From Bifidobacterium breve (GTDB lineage: Bacteria > Actinomycetota > Actinomycetes > S36-B12): a stretch of 13,471 bases of DNA. Both the position numbers and the translations under genes were made by a program. The stretch lies in the NCBI GenBank assembly GCA_945885645.1, contig CAMCYV010000022.1, positions 1-13,471 on the forward strand, given 5' to 3'. A model generated the notes under the pieces. It had not been told where the DNA came from. It saw nothing but the letters and a program-made list of their open reading frames with translations, and searched no databases. Position 1 is the first letter of the stretch; each line of letters starts with the position of its first letter. Of the stretch, positions 1 through 6,876 are shown one piece after another.

Positions 1-1164
1 TAATGATGGTCCTGGAGGAACAAGGAATGCCACTCGATCACCGGCCGTGACGCCTGCGTGTGAGAGGTAGCGCATCGAGAATTCAGTTTGAGATTGAAGT
101 TCATGCCAAGTGATGGAACATTGCTCGTTCATGGCGGTCAGTCCCACCGCGTTCGGACGACTAGTTGCTTGTTCACTCATTCGTGCACCAAGGTCAACCA
201 ATGACGTGCCGGAATCACTTGATTGATCAGTTTCTGGAGTTTTGGGCGAGGCAATCCAACTGAATACATCACTCACTAATGCGGGTGCATCTTCACTCAC
301 CAAGTGAGAAGCACCTTCATATCTATGAACCTCTGCGTGTGGAATTCGCGATTTCAAATCTCGAAGGTAGATATCTGAAAAGACCGGGTCATTGGGACCC
401 CAACACATGAGTACCGGTATCTGCGAGAGCAGATTCAGTCTCATAGCGATTTGGTCCAATTGTGCCCGGCTCACATGATTAACTTCAAAAGGGATGTCGG
501 CAACAAAGCCATGGATGGCCTTCCGTGATTCACGATTGCGATACGGTTCCCGAAAACCAGCAGCAACCTCGCGTGGCATCTTTGACCCACTCAAAACCCG
601 TGTTCCGAAAACAAATCCCTGGGTGTACTCGGTAATCGGTGCAAGTAAACCACGAGCTCGCGCAAGACGAATTATTGTTGGATTATTGAATTTCTCTGGC
701 TGGTGCACAGCAGTATTCAGCAAAATCACTCCAGAGATTTCGTGGTCTCCTGAGGCAATTTCGCGCTCCACCCAACCTAATGAAATGGGTCCTCCCCAAT
801 CATGGGCCAAGGACATGATCGGGGTATTGATCTCCAAAGCACGAACGAGCCGAGTGAGGTCGTCCACCCTTTGCTCCAACACCCGGTCAGAATCAAGTCT
901 TTCGGAATAACCCATGCCCAAGTGATCAAGGGCGATGACTCGAACATTGGACGGGCACTGTGCCAAAAAATTGCGCCACAGATAGGACCATGTGGGGTTC
1001 CCATGGACGCACACCAAAGTCAATTCAACTTCTGGACCGGCTCCCGTGTCCAGGATGTGCATGCCGCGTGAAATCCCATCGCGGTCAATGAACGTGACAA
1101 TTTTGGACCAACTGGGATCAATTCCCCGGACGTACTCTGGTGGCAACTGAGCGGGTCTGCTCAC
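1..1164 (-). CDS. oleBC: OleB-OleC fusion (beta-lactone decarboxylase + start of beta-lactone synthetase), partial
   Basis: The gene encodes 388 residues and runs off the left edge. Residues 1 to about 305 form an alpha/beta hydrolase of the haloalkane-dehalogenase type. HGNPTW (54-59) carries the Asn of the halide/oxyanion site. HDWGG (121-125) carries nucleophile Asp122 followed by Trp123. GPNDPVF supplies the acid Asp259 and GASH the base His287. After a Ser/Asp-rich linker, residues from about 325 match the N-terminus of an AMP-forming ligase (ITWHEL, then GVTAGDRVAFLVPPGPS). Known family role: OleC closes a 2-alkyl-3-hydroxy acid to a beta-lactone and OleB decarboxylates it to a cis-alkene; the two are fused in many Actinobacteria. 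The GTG start lies 2 bases after the oleA stop, with an in-frame stop at 1174-1176 just upstream, so translational coupling is likely. The OleC adenylation core lies outside the window. A lone dehalogenase is unlikely given oleA and the ligase fusion. Confidence 0.87.
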   Translation of the reverse strand, partial: MSRPAQLPPEYVRGIDPSWSKIVTFIDRDGISRGMHILDTGAGPEVELTLVCVHGNPTWSYLWRNFLAQCPSNVRVIALDHLGMGYSERLDSDRVLEQRVDDLTRLVRALEINTPIMSLAHDWGGPISLGWVEREIASGDHEISGVILLNTAVHQPEKFNNPTIIRLARARGLLAPITEYTQGFVFGTRVLSGSKMPREVAAGFREPYRNRESRKAIHGFVADIPFEVNHVSRAQLDQIAMRLNLLSQIPVLMCWGPNDPVFSDIYLRDLKSRIPHAEVHRYEGASHLVSEDAPALVSDVFSWIASPKTPETDQSSDSGTSLVDLGARMSEQATSRPNAVGLTAMNEQCSITWHELQSQTEFSMRYLSHAGVTAGDRVAFLVPPGPSL

Positions 1165-1166
1165 TC

Positions 1167-2186
1167 TTACCAGTCAATCTCAATAACAGCCGCGTTAAGT
1201 CCTGAGCCGATACCCATGCACGCAATCCGGTCACCCGTTTGTAGGTCATCGACTGACTGCGCCAACGTGAATGGGACTGACGCAGGGCCGATGTTTCCCT
1301 GCAGGGGAAAAGTAGTTGGGACTTTCGAGGAATCAATTCCTAGCGCGGAAATAATCGCTGAATTGTGGGCCTGGGAAACCTGATGCAAAATGTACATGTC
1401 CAAATCAGACCAACTAAATTGCGACTGTGCGTCGTCCCACGTAGCTTTGGCCAGAGCTACTCCTGCGTCCAGTAATCCACGGCTATCTGTTCGCATTGAG
1501 TCAAGATCACCCATGCACAATTGGTTGTGTTGGGTTGCAGCCCGACTAACCCCTCCGCGGAAGCGATGACCTCCATGCAGCGAAGCCTTGCCCAGAACCA
1601 TGGCGGCTCCGCCGGAACCCAAGGTCATGGTGGCGAATTGATCCAGAACGTCTTGTTTGGTTGAGTCGTTGCGCGACAACCTGGCAATGGTTGCCTCCTG
1701 AGTTCTGCGACTTCCTTCACCATCGACGACGAGTGCGTATTCAATTTGCCCGGAATCGATCATCATGGCAGCGACCTGCATTCCGTTGATGAACCCCAAG
1801 CAGGCGTTGCTCAAATCAAAGTTCAAGCATGATGAAGAAAGGCCAAGTTGTTGGTGAATGTCAACAGAGGCTGATGGCTCAAGTCGCTCCCGACACACAG
1901 ACGTGTCAATCAGCAGCCCAACCGATTCCGGATTAATTCCAGCCTCAGCGAGGGCTTTTGCTCCGGCCATTGAGGCTGCGTCTGCAAATGAAACATCGGG
2001 CGACCACCATCGACGCTCTTTTACTCCGGCCAGATTTTCCAACATGCCAGGACGCAAACCGAGCCGGTCATAAGTGTTAAATAACTGCGCATCAATTTCG
2101 TCACTGGTCACGACAATGGGAGCGATAGCCGCCGTTACCGCAAGGATCGCGGTATCTGAATACGTAAAGGTGGCATTGCCACTCAT
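1167..2186 (-). CDS. oleA: OleA, thiolase-fold acyl-CoA condensing enzyme
   Basis: This 339-residue FabH-like thiolase-superfamily protein is recognisable as OleA, which condenses two fatty acyl-CoAs head to head into a 2-alkyl-3-keto acid in the cytoplasm. NACLGF gives nucleophile Cys129, LHQVS gives His268 and GNIGPASVP gives Asn298. Glu103 in CRERLEPS sits 26 residues before the Cys, the same spacing as Glu117 and Cys143 of Xanthomonas OleA. That Glu distinguishes OleA from ordinary FabH. The last part, GIGSGLNAAVIEIDW, is the usual family ending. The ATG start is preceded by GGGAAAGG at a workable distance. It is the first gene of a minus-strand operon with oleBC and is divergent from the exported hydrolase at 2286. 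FabH itself is less likely because of the Glu and the neighbour. Substrate chain length cannot be read from the sequence. Confidence 0.9.
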   Translation of the reverse strand: MSGNATFTYSDTAILAVTAAIAPIVVTSDEIDAQLFNTYDRLGLRPGMLENLAGVKERRWWSPDVSFADAASMAGAKALAEAGINPESVGLLIDTSVCRERLEPSASVDIHQQLGLSSSCLNFDLSNACLGFINGMQVAAMMIDSGQIEYALVVDGEGSRRTQEATIARLSRNDSTKQDVLDQFATMTLGSGGAAMVLGKASLHGGHRFRGGVSRAATQHNQLCMGDLDSMRTDSRGLLDAGVALAKATWDDAQSQFSWSDLDMYILHQVSQAHNSAIISALGIDSSKVPTTFPLQGNIGPASVPFTLAQSVDDLQTGDRIACMGIGSGLNAAVIEIDW

Positions 2187-2285
2187 AATGAGCCTTTCCC
2201 GGTGCGTGAACGCCTAGCCTGCCATGTGATGGATAATTCGGCTAAGTCAGGTCGACCACAGGACATCGGATGCGAAGGAGCCAGC
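2187..2285. promoter_or_regulatory. Divergent intergenic region between oleA and the exported hydrolase
   Basis: This 99-base gap separates two outward-facing genes and must hold both promoters unless one lies inside a coding region. GATAAT at 2232-2237 is a possible -10 box for the rightward gene, but I see no convincing -35 box 16-18 bases upstream. No clear sigma-70-like pair is visible for oleA and no strong inverted repeat stands out. The promoter position is inference. Confidence 0.35.
2275..2280 (+). promoter_or_regulatory. Ribosome binding site fixing the GTG start at 2286
   Basis: AAGGAG stands 5 bases before a GTG. The frame is open further upstream (GTG at 2202), but only the start at 2286 places the hydrophobic signal peptide at the N-terminus, so this site decides the start. 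Confidence 0.75.
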
Positions 2286-3734
2286 GTGGGCAACTTTCAC
2301 CGCAACCTGCGCGGTTCTCTGGCGGTTCTTATCGGTACTTCCCTTCTCATTTCTCTCACAATCGCCCCGGCAAATGCCGAGAAATCAGACCCATTAGATG
2401 CTTTCTACGCTCAAACGGTGAAGTGGACTAAATGCGGCAAAGCATCGTGCGCCATAGTGAAGGTCCCATTGGATTACGAGCAGCCCGATGGCGTAACCAT
2501 TTCATTGTCAATCCGACGGATCGGATCACCTGAATTACCTCCGTTAATCATGAATCCTGGTGGCCCCGGTTCAGAGGGAACCCAATTCGCTCAAAGCATT
2601 GCCACGTCGCTGGATTCTGACGTCAGGAACGCTTTCACTCCGGTAGGTTTTGATCCACGGGGAACAGGTGCTTCCGCTCCCGTGAAATGCTTCACAGGCG
2701 CTAGCGCAAACAAGTGGCTGAGAACGGATTCAACCCCAAACACCGTTGATGAAGTAACTAGTTACATGTCAACGGCTGCCAAGATTTCTCCTGCATGCCA
2801 ACGGCTGTCGCCGGGACTCGCCAAACACATCGGGACCGACAACACGGTTCGGGATATAGACATTATTCGAGCAACATTGGGTAGCGAAAAACTCAATTGG
2901 CTTGGATTTTCCTATGGCACTTCGTTGGGCACCCGATATGCAGAACTTTTCCCAGACAGGGTGGGTCGCATGGTGCTGGATGGTGCGGTTGACCCATCCC
3001 TTGACGCAATGGAGTTGTCACAAGGTCAATCGGCCGGGTTCCAAAAGGCGATAGGCCGTTTCAACCAGCAATACCCTGGATCCATCGCCACAATGAACAA
3101 TCTTCTGCGCGCACTCGATAAAACCGAAATGAAAACAGATGGGTCGCAAACCCTAACTCAGAGCGAAGCAAATACCGCGATCTTTCTGTCGATGTACAGC
3201 ACGTCATTCTGGCCCGGATTACATGATGCACTAAGAGAAGCCAAGGCCGGAAACGGAACCCAACTCCAAGAGTTGTCCTACTACGCCAATGATCAAATTG
3301 CACCTACTAAATTTTCAAGCAACTCTCTCTCTGCATTCATTGCGATAAATTGCTGGGATTACCCACAAACTCCCGCTTCTGCAGGACTTGCTCGAAGTGC
3401 ACGCCAATTCTCGCGGCAAGCCAAAGTTCCCGAACTGGCGCGAGCAATGAGTTGGGGGAACGCGCCTTGCAGTACTTGGTTTGGGCATTCGCCCATCAAA
3501 CCTGCGGCGGCCAAAACGACAACCGGTGCCCCAATTTTGATTCTTGGAACAACTTATGACCCTGCCACTCCCCTTGCATGGGCTCAAGCACTCCACGAAC
3601 AATTGCCCACCAGCTCTCTACTCACTTTTGTCAGTGATGGACACACCGCTTATTTGGGTGGGAACACGTGCATTGATGAAACAGTGAACAATTATTTGCT
3701 CACCGGTTTTGCACCAAAAACCAAAACCTGTTAA
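2286..3734 (+). CDS. Exported alpha/beta hydrolase, tripeptidyl aminopeptidase (TAP) family
   Basis: From the GTG at 2286 the product has 482 residues. A signal peptide (basic FHRNLRG, hydrophobic 11-27, then PANA before EK) gives probable cleavage after residue 31. The mature protein is an alpha/beta hydrolase of the Streptomyces SlpD/SlpE/TAP group. NPGGPGSEG (90-98) is the oxyanion-loop motif, FDPRGTGAS follows, GFSYGTS contains nucleophile Ser209, and a C-terminal TAP-like segment from about 413 holds Asp425 (TYDPATP) and His453 (DGHTAY). All three triad residues are present. Relatives remove N-terminal tripeptides or act as proline iminopeptidase-like exopeptidases outside the cell; the actual substrate is unknown here. 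There is no lipobox Cys at the cleavage site, so it should be secreted rather than a lipoprotein. Its stop codon overlaps that of the convergent PAC2 gene. Confidence 0.85.
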   Translation: MGNFHRNLRGSLAVLIGTSLLISLTIAPANAEKSDPLDAFYAQTVKWTKCGKASCAIVKVPLDYEQPDGVTISLSIRRIGSPELPPLIMNPGGPGSEGTQFAQSIATSLDSDVRNAFTPVGFDPRGTGASAPVKCFTGASANKWLRTDSTPNTVDEVTSYMSTAAKISPACQRLSPGLAKHIGTDNTVRDIDIIRATLGSEKLNWLGFSYGTSLGTRYAELFPDRVGRMVLDGAVDPSLDAMELSQGQSAGFQKAIGRFNQQYPGSIATMNNLLRALDKTEMKTDGSQTLTQSEANTAIFLSMYSTSFWPGLHDALREAKAGNGTQLQELSYYANDQIAPTKFSSNSLSAFIAINCWDYPQTPASAGLARSARQFSRQAKVPELARAMSWGNAPCSTWFGHSPIKPAAAKTTTGAPILILGTTYDPATPLAWAQALHEQLPTSSLLTFVSDGHTAYLGGNTCIDETVNNYLLTGFAPKTKTC

Positions 3735-4657
3735 AGATCTGACTCCTTGTCAGCCTCTTTCGCTGAATCAATTTCGGCCAAGAACGCCTCAACCTGAGCG
3801 GCAATCTGATCTGCACTAGGAATATCAGCGTCAGCGACACCACCTGCCCCGCCACTCAACGCTTCAGCTATTTGATCGTATTGGCCTTCAAGGGCCTGAA
3901 CTACCGCCGCAAATTCTTCATTACCGGAAAGTTGTTCGGTTATGTTTGCAAGTGACTTCGCTGCCAATTCGGTGAGTTCTCCCCTTGGTATCACCAGGTC
4001 AGGACCAGCCATCAGGCCGTCAAGCAGCGCCAATGCGCCTTGGGGGTAGTCAAATTGGACCAAGTAGTGAGGGACTTGAGCAGTTATGCCCATTGAATTC
4101 ATACCGAGGTTACCCAAGTGCAACTCCATAAGCGCGCCAACATGACCCGGTACTTCGATCTCACCAATTACTGATCCCACACCAAAGAGCAACTCAGGGT
4201 TGTTGCCATGGACGGTGAGTCCCAGTGGGCGAGTATGCGGCATAGGCCACGGAATGGCGGAAACACCGATTGCCAATTCGACTTTATATTTTTTGACGAG
4301 TATCTCAATCGCAGCGAGGAACCGATTCCACTGATAGTCAGGTTCAGGACCTGAGATGAGTAGAAAATGTTTTCCGTTTGCATCGAGCACGTCATGGACA
4401 TTGATGCTGGGAGACTCAACCGATGAAAAATGGTCCACAACAAATTGCATTTTGGGGCGTCTAGCCCGGTAGTCGATGAGTTCGTCTACATCAAAACTTG
4501 CAATGAGTGTGTGTTCACAATTTTCCAAAATGTGCTCGGCGAGCTGTCGAACAGCACCGCCTGCGTCAACGAATCCGCTAAAGGCATGGATGAGAGTGGG
4601 CGGGTCCTCAAAATGGACGTCATGATGGAAATCGATTAATTCAATTGGATCACGCAC
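3731..4657 (-). CDS. PAC2 family protein
   Basis: This 308-residue soluble protein resembles actinobacterial PAC2-family proteins, which share the fold of eukaryotic proteasome assembly chaperone 2 (mycobacterial Rv2125 is a relative). The N-terminal IHAFSGFVDAGGAVRQLAEHI is the typical opening of the family. The central GVSAIPWPMPHTRP, the PGHVGALMELHLG stretch and the QVPHYL segment are also characteristic. An acidic, Ala-rich tail from about residue 245 is probably helical and less conserved. Its job in bacteria is not established, and a proteasome link cannot be inferred because no proteasome gene lies nearby. The GTG start is well supported by a perfect AAGGAGG 7 bases upstream. The stop overlaps the opposing gene's stop by 4 bases. 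No signal peptide or membrane segment is visible. Confidence 0.82.
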   Translation of the reverse strand: MRDPIELIDFHHDVHFEDPPTLIHAFSGFVDAGGAVRQLAEHILENCEHTLIASFDVDELIDYRARRPKMQFVVDHFSSVESPSINVHDVLDANGKHFLLISGPEPDYQWNRFLAAIEILVKKYKVELAIGVSAIPWPMPHTRPLGLTVHGNNPELLFGVGSVIGEIEVPGHVGALMELHLGNLGMNSMGITAQVPHYLVQFDYPQGALALLDGLMAGPDLVIPRGELTELAAKSLANITEQLSGNEEFAAVVQALEGQYDQIAEALSGGAGGVADADIPSADQIAAQVEAFLAEIDSAKEADKESDL

Positions 4658-4775
4658 CGAAACACCTCCTTAACAACCTTAAGTAAACCACGGTTCATGC
4701 TGGGACGAGCACCGTCAATCCATCCGATTCGCCGCAGGCAGAAAACCAGGCGTATTCGATTTCGGACTCAGCCAC
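4658..4775 (-). promoter_or_regulatory. Intergenic region upstream of the PAC2 gene
   Basis: This 118-base gap is the longest non-coding stretch in the window. Reading the minus strand, TTGACG (4713-4718) could be a -35 box, but the hexamer 17 bases later (AACCGT) is a poor -10. A small inverted repeat AACC-AC-GGTT (4686-4695) overlaps that place. A separate promoter for PAC2 is plausible but unproven. No rho-independent terminator with a U-run follows the small gene upstream. Confidence 0.3.
4665..4671 (-). promoter_or_regulatory. Strong ribosome binding site for the PAC2 gene
   Basis: On the minus strand AAGGAGG lies 7 bases before the GTG at 4657. It is the strongest Shine-Dalgarno match noticed in the window and fixes the start codon. 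Confidence 0.8.
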
Positions 4776-5039
4776 CTAGTCCGCTGGTTGAGTCGCTTTT
4801 TTAGCGACTTTCTTCCGCGGAGCGGACTTTTTCGGGCTCGGCTTGTTTTCCTCAGAGTCGGTGACCGGTGCCGCAATTTCGGTAGCAGGCTCCACGGCAG
4901 GTGTCTGAATCGGCAGAACTGCCGAAGGCCACGGATCGGCGTTCACGTTATTGGCCGCAATCACCTGATGGCGTTTCCACCACAGAAATCCACCAATGCC
5001 TGCGCCGATCGTGACTGCTAGTGCCAAAAACTTCTTCAT
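4776..5039 (-). CDS. Small single-pass membrane protein with Lys/Pro/Ala-rich tail
   Basis: The predicted 87-residue protein starts MKKFLALAV. It has one hydrophobic segment (about 4-20) ending in WWKRHQ, then an ADPWPSA motif, a Pro/Val/Glu-rich spacer and a basic tail with SPKKSAPRKK and KKATQ. The start and DPW motif recall the DLW-39 family of tiny actinobacterial membrane proteins, although those are usually about 40 residues, so the tail would be an extension; this assignment is tentative. A GTG at 5075 would add 12 residues, but neither start has a good ribosome binding site. I prefer ATG 5039 because it puts the Lys-Lys-hydrophobic segment first. TACGGT 7 bases upstream would suit a leaderless transcript. 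It lies 51 bases after the GTPase gene on the same strand. Function unknown. Confidence 0.6.
   Translation of the reverse strand: MKKFLALAVTIGAGIGGFLWWKRHQVIAANNVNADPWPSAVLPIQTPAVEPATEIAAPVTDSEENKPSPKKSAPRKKVAKKATQPAD
4791..4809. repeat. Perfect 7-bp inverted repeat inside the 3' end of the small membrane-protein gene
   Basis: AGTCGCT (4791-4797) and AGCGACT (4803-4809) are perfect inverse complements around a 5-base T/A loop. They lie in the codons of the KVAKKAT part of the basic tail. In the minus-strand transcript the hairpin is followed by CAACC, not a U-run, so it is not a classical terminator. Confidence 0.6.
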
Positions 5040-5090
5040 GGGGACAACCGTAACATCAAGGAGCCGTAACCCCACAGAAAGTGAAAAACG

Positions 5091-6251
5091 TTATTTTCCT
5101 GACTTCAAATATTTAGTGAAAGCCTCTTTGACCTCAGAACCGGAGAAAAATGATTCCTGTTCCGTATCGGACAAAGTCACGGCATATTCACACACCTTTA
5201 CCCAGGCGAAGCCGATTGCCCGGGTCAGGGCTGCCGCAACCGTGCCTGAAATAACAGACCCAGCAACGATCCCACCTGGTATGAACCGGAGTAGCTGGGT
5301 CGCTACATAGCGACCAGCGTAGGTGGCGCCGCCAGTAAGAATTGCACTTCCGGCTATTGACAGTGAGCGCGCACGCGAACGTGGAAGCCCATAAATTGCA
5401 GTGATCCTAGCAATCATGGCAATTTGGTTCGGTACAAGCAAAGCGGCATCGGCGATAGGGATCGGGACAGCGCCAATCCCACTTGCCACCACGGTCGCTT
5501 GCTTAATGACCGCGGCGGCTGCGTCTTTTTTTCGCCTGCCATCAACACCTTGTGCGGCGGTCAACGCGGTCTGAGCCGCCAGAGGCACTACTTCGTAGGT
5601 GGCATCGAGAAGTTCCTGAAGTCCATAAACAACGGTGTTGCTGAATAAATCCGGCAATGCATTCGTCAAAAGTACTTTTCCATCACCGAAGGTTGGTAGT
5701 GAGAGGGACTCAATGTACTTTGCAAAAGCCACTGCATCTGGATGAATTTCGAACTCACCATCGCGTTCAATCACGGGGACCTGCGACATTACGATTATGA
5801 CGGGCACACCTAAGGCAGCGATACCGGTGATAAAAGACTGCTGCGCAGCTTCAAATCTTCGATCCGACCAACGAACGAGATACCACGCGGCATGAATTCG
5901 CTGATCCATTGGTCCGCTGTTTGACTTACCAACAATACGATCAAGCCCCGCCAGAATTGCATCCCCAGATGTACCCGTCTCGAATCCTTCTGAGTCGTAC
6001 ACGCCGAGATATCCATTTGGGTGGCGGTAATAGTTCAGACCTTTAGTTACAGGCTCACCAATTCCTGTCGAGGCAATTGCCTGCGCAAAAATTGCGTTGA
6101 GCAGGGTTGATTTACCACTCCCAGTTTTACCAAAAATTGCTAGATTAAAACAACCGAGGGAATCGAACGCCTTCTGCAATTCTTGGTCGAAAAGGCTTGC
6201 GACAGCGGTCGAGTCCAAAATTAGTGGGATTCGTTCCCCCTCGGTGGCCAC
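5091..6251 (-). CDS. P-loop GTPase with C-terminal DUF697-like membrane domain
   Basis: This 386-residue protein begins with a GTPase domain: Walker A GKTGSGKST (41-49), a switch I candidate Thr69 in EPVTKG, and DSEGFE (86-91) in place of the usual DxxG/DTPG. At the place of NKxD it has MSQV (155-158), so base recognition may be altered. From about 220 the protein is Ala/Ile-rich, with VPIPIADAALLVPNQIAMIARI (262-283) matching the DUF697 signature. Further hydrophobic stretches at 297-318 and 323-350 could be membrane helices. Relatives are YcjF/Era-like membrane GTPases of unknown role, so transport, stress or membrane remodelling would all be guesses. The GTG start lacks a strong ribosome binding site; the nearby ATG at 6255 is out of frame. 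It probably heads the operon with the small membrane protein. Confidence 0.78.
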   Translation of the reverse strand: MATEGERIPLILDSTAVASLFDQELQKAFDSLGCFNLAIFGKTGSGKSTLLNAIFAQAIASTGIGEPVTKGLNYYRHPNGYLGVYDSEGFETGTSGDAILAGLDRIVGKSNSGPMDQRIHAAWYLVRWSDRRFEAAQQSFITGIAALGVPVIIVMSQVPVIERDGEFEIHPDAVAFAKYIESLSLPTFGDGKVLLTNALPDLFSNTVVYGLQELLDATYEVVPLAAQTALTAAQGVDGRRKKDAAAAVIKQATVVASGIGAVPIPIADAALLVPNQIAMIARITAIYGLPRSRARSLSIAGSAILTGGATYAGRYVATQLLRFIPGGIVAGSVISGTVAAALTRAIGFAWVKVCEYAVTLSDTEQESFFSGSEVKEAFTKYLKSGK

Positions 6252-6282
6252 CCATTTACCCTACCCTCTCCAAGCCTCGGGT

Positions 6283-6288
6283 TATGGT
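6283..6288 (+). promoter_or_regulatory. Candidate -10 box for a leaderless lytic transglycosylase transcript
   Basis: TATGGT fits the actinobacterial TANNNT -10 pattern and ends 6 bases before the ATG at 6295. There is no Shine-Dalgarno sequence before that ATG, so the transcript may start at the initiation codon. No clear -35 is visible. This is inference. Confidence 0.4.
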
Positions 6289-6294
6289 AGGTAA

Positions 6295-6867
6295 ATGCTC
6301 GGTACAAAATCGCCTCACAGGCTGCGATCCCTTGCTGTCGTCCTAGTGATCTTTGGGCTAGTTTGCCTAGTAATTTTCTCTTTGAGCAACCTCATTCCGA
6401 CCTCGGTGAGGGAAAATGTCTTGGGTGAACCGGTAACCGTTCCGGCCGAGTACGCCGAGTTAATTAGAAATTCATCCCAGCGTTGTCCAGCCATTTCCGA
6501 AGATTTATTTGCCGCCCAAATCCACGCTGAGAGTGGTTTTGATCCAGAGGCAGAGAGCCCTGCCGGTGCACAGGGAATCGCACAATTTATGCCTTATACG
6601 TGGAAGCACTATGGCATAGATGGTGACGGAGACGGCGTGATCAATGTATGGAACCCGGAAGATGCAATCCCCTCAGCGGCTCGCATGAATTGCATTAATC
6701 GCAGAGGTGTCAAGGACGTTGAAGGACCTCGATTGAAAAATACTTTCGCCGCCTACAACGCTGGCATTGGATCGGTGTTGAAGTACGGCGGTGTTCCCCC
6801 GTTCCCCGAGACCGAGAATTATGTTGAAAAGATTTTCACCATAAGCGAGACGATCACTTGGCCGTAA
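6295..6867 (+). CDS. Membrane-anchored lytic transglycosylase (SLT domain)
   Basis: The 190-residue protein has a basic N-terminus (KSPHRLRS), one hydrophobic segment (about 12-34) acting as anchor or uncleaved signal, and an extracytoplasmic goose-lysozyme-like SLT domain. The domain shows HAESGF with catalytic Glu79, GAQGIAQFMPYTW (91-103) and AAYNAG (152-157), the three family motifs. Such enzymes cut peptidoglycan glycan strands with 1,6-anhydro-MurNAc formation during growth or division. DGDGDG (109-114), continuing to VINVWNPEDAI, resembles the calcium-binding loop seen in related transglycosylases. The gene is divergent from the GTPase (43 bases between starts) and convergent with the thioesterase (9 bases between stops). 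A resuscitation-promoting-factor-like role is possible but the motifs fit the SLT family better. Confidence 0.88.
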   Translation: MLGTKSPHRLRSLAVVLVIFGLVCLVIFSLSNLIPTSVRENVLGEPVTVPAEYAELIRNSSQRCPAISEDLFAAQIHAESGFDPEAESPAGAQGIAQFMPYTWKHYGIDGDGDGVINVWNPEDAIPSAARMNCINRRGVKDVEGPRLKNTFAAYNAGIGSVLKYGGVPPFPETENYVEKIFTISETITWP

Positions 6868-6876
6868 AGGCACCTT

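Noticed and set aside
494..1071. Plus-strand open frames opposite oleBC
   Set aside because: They have no recognisable domains and no ribosome binding sites, and lie opposite a continuous frame with clear OleB motifs.
2202..2285. Upstream GTG at 2202 as start of the exported hydrolase
   Set aside because: It would put 28 polar residues before the signal peptide. AAGGAG at 2275-2280 and the signal peptide both favour GTG 2286.
4791..4809. Rho-independent terminator
   Set aside because: The hairpin lies before the stop codon and has no U-run after it on the coding strand.
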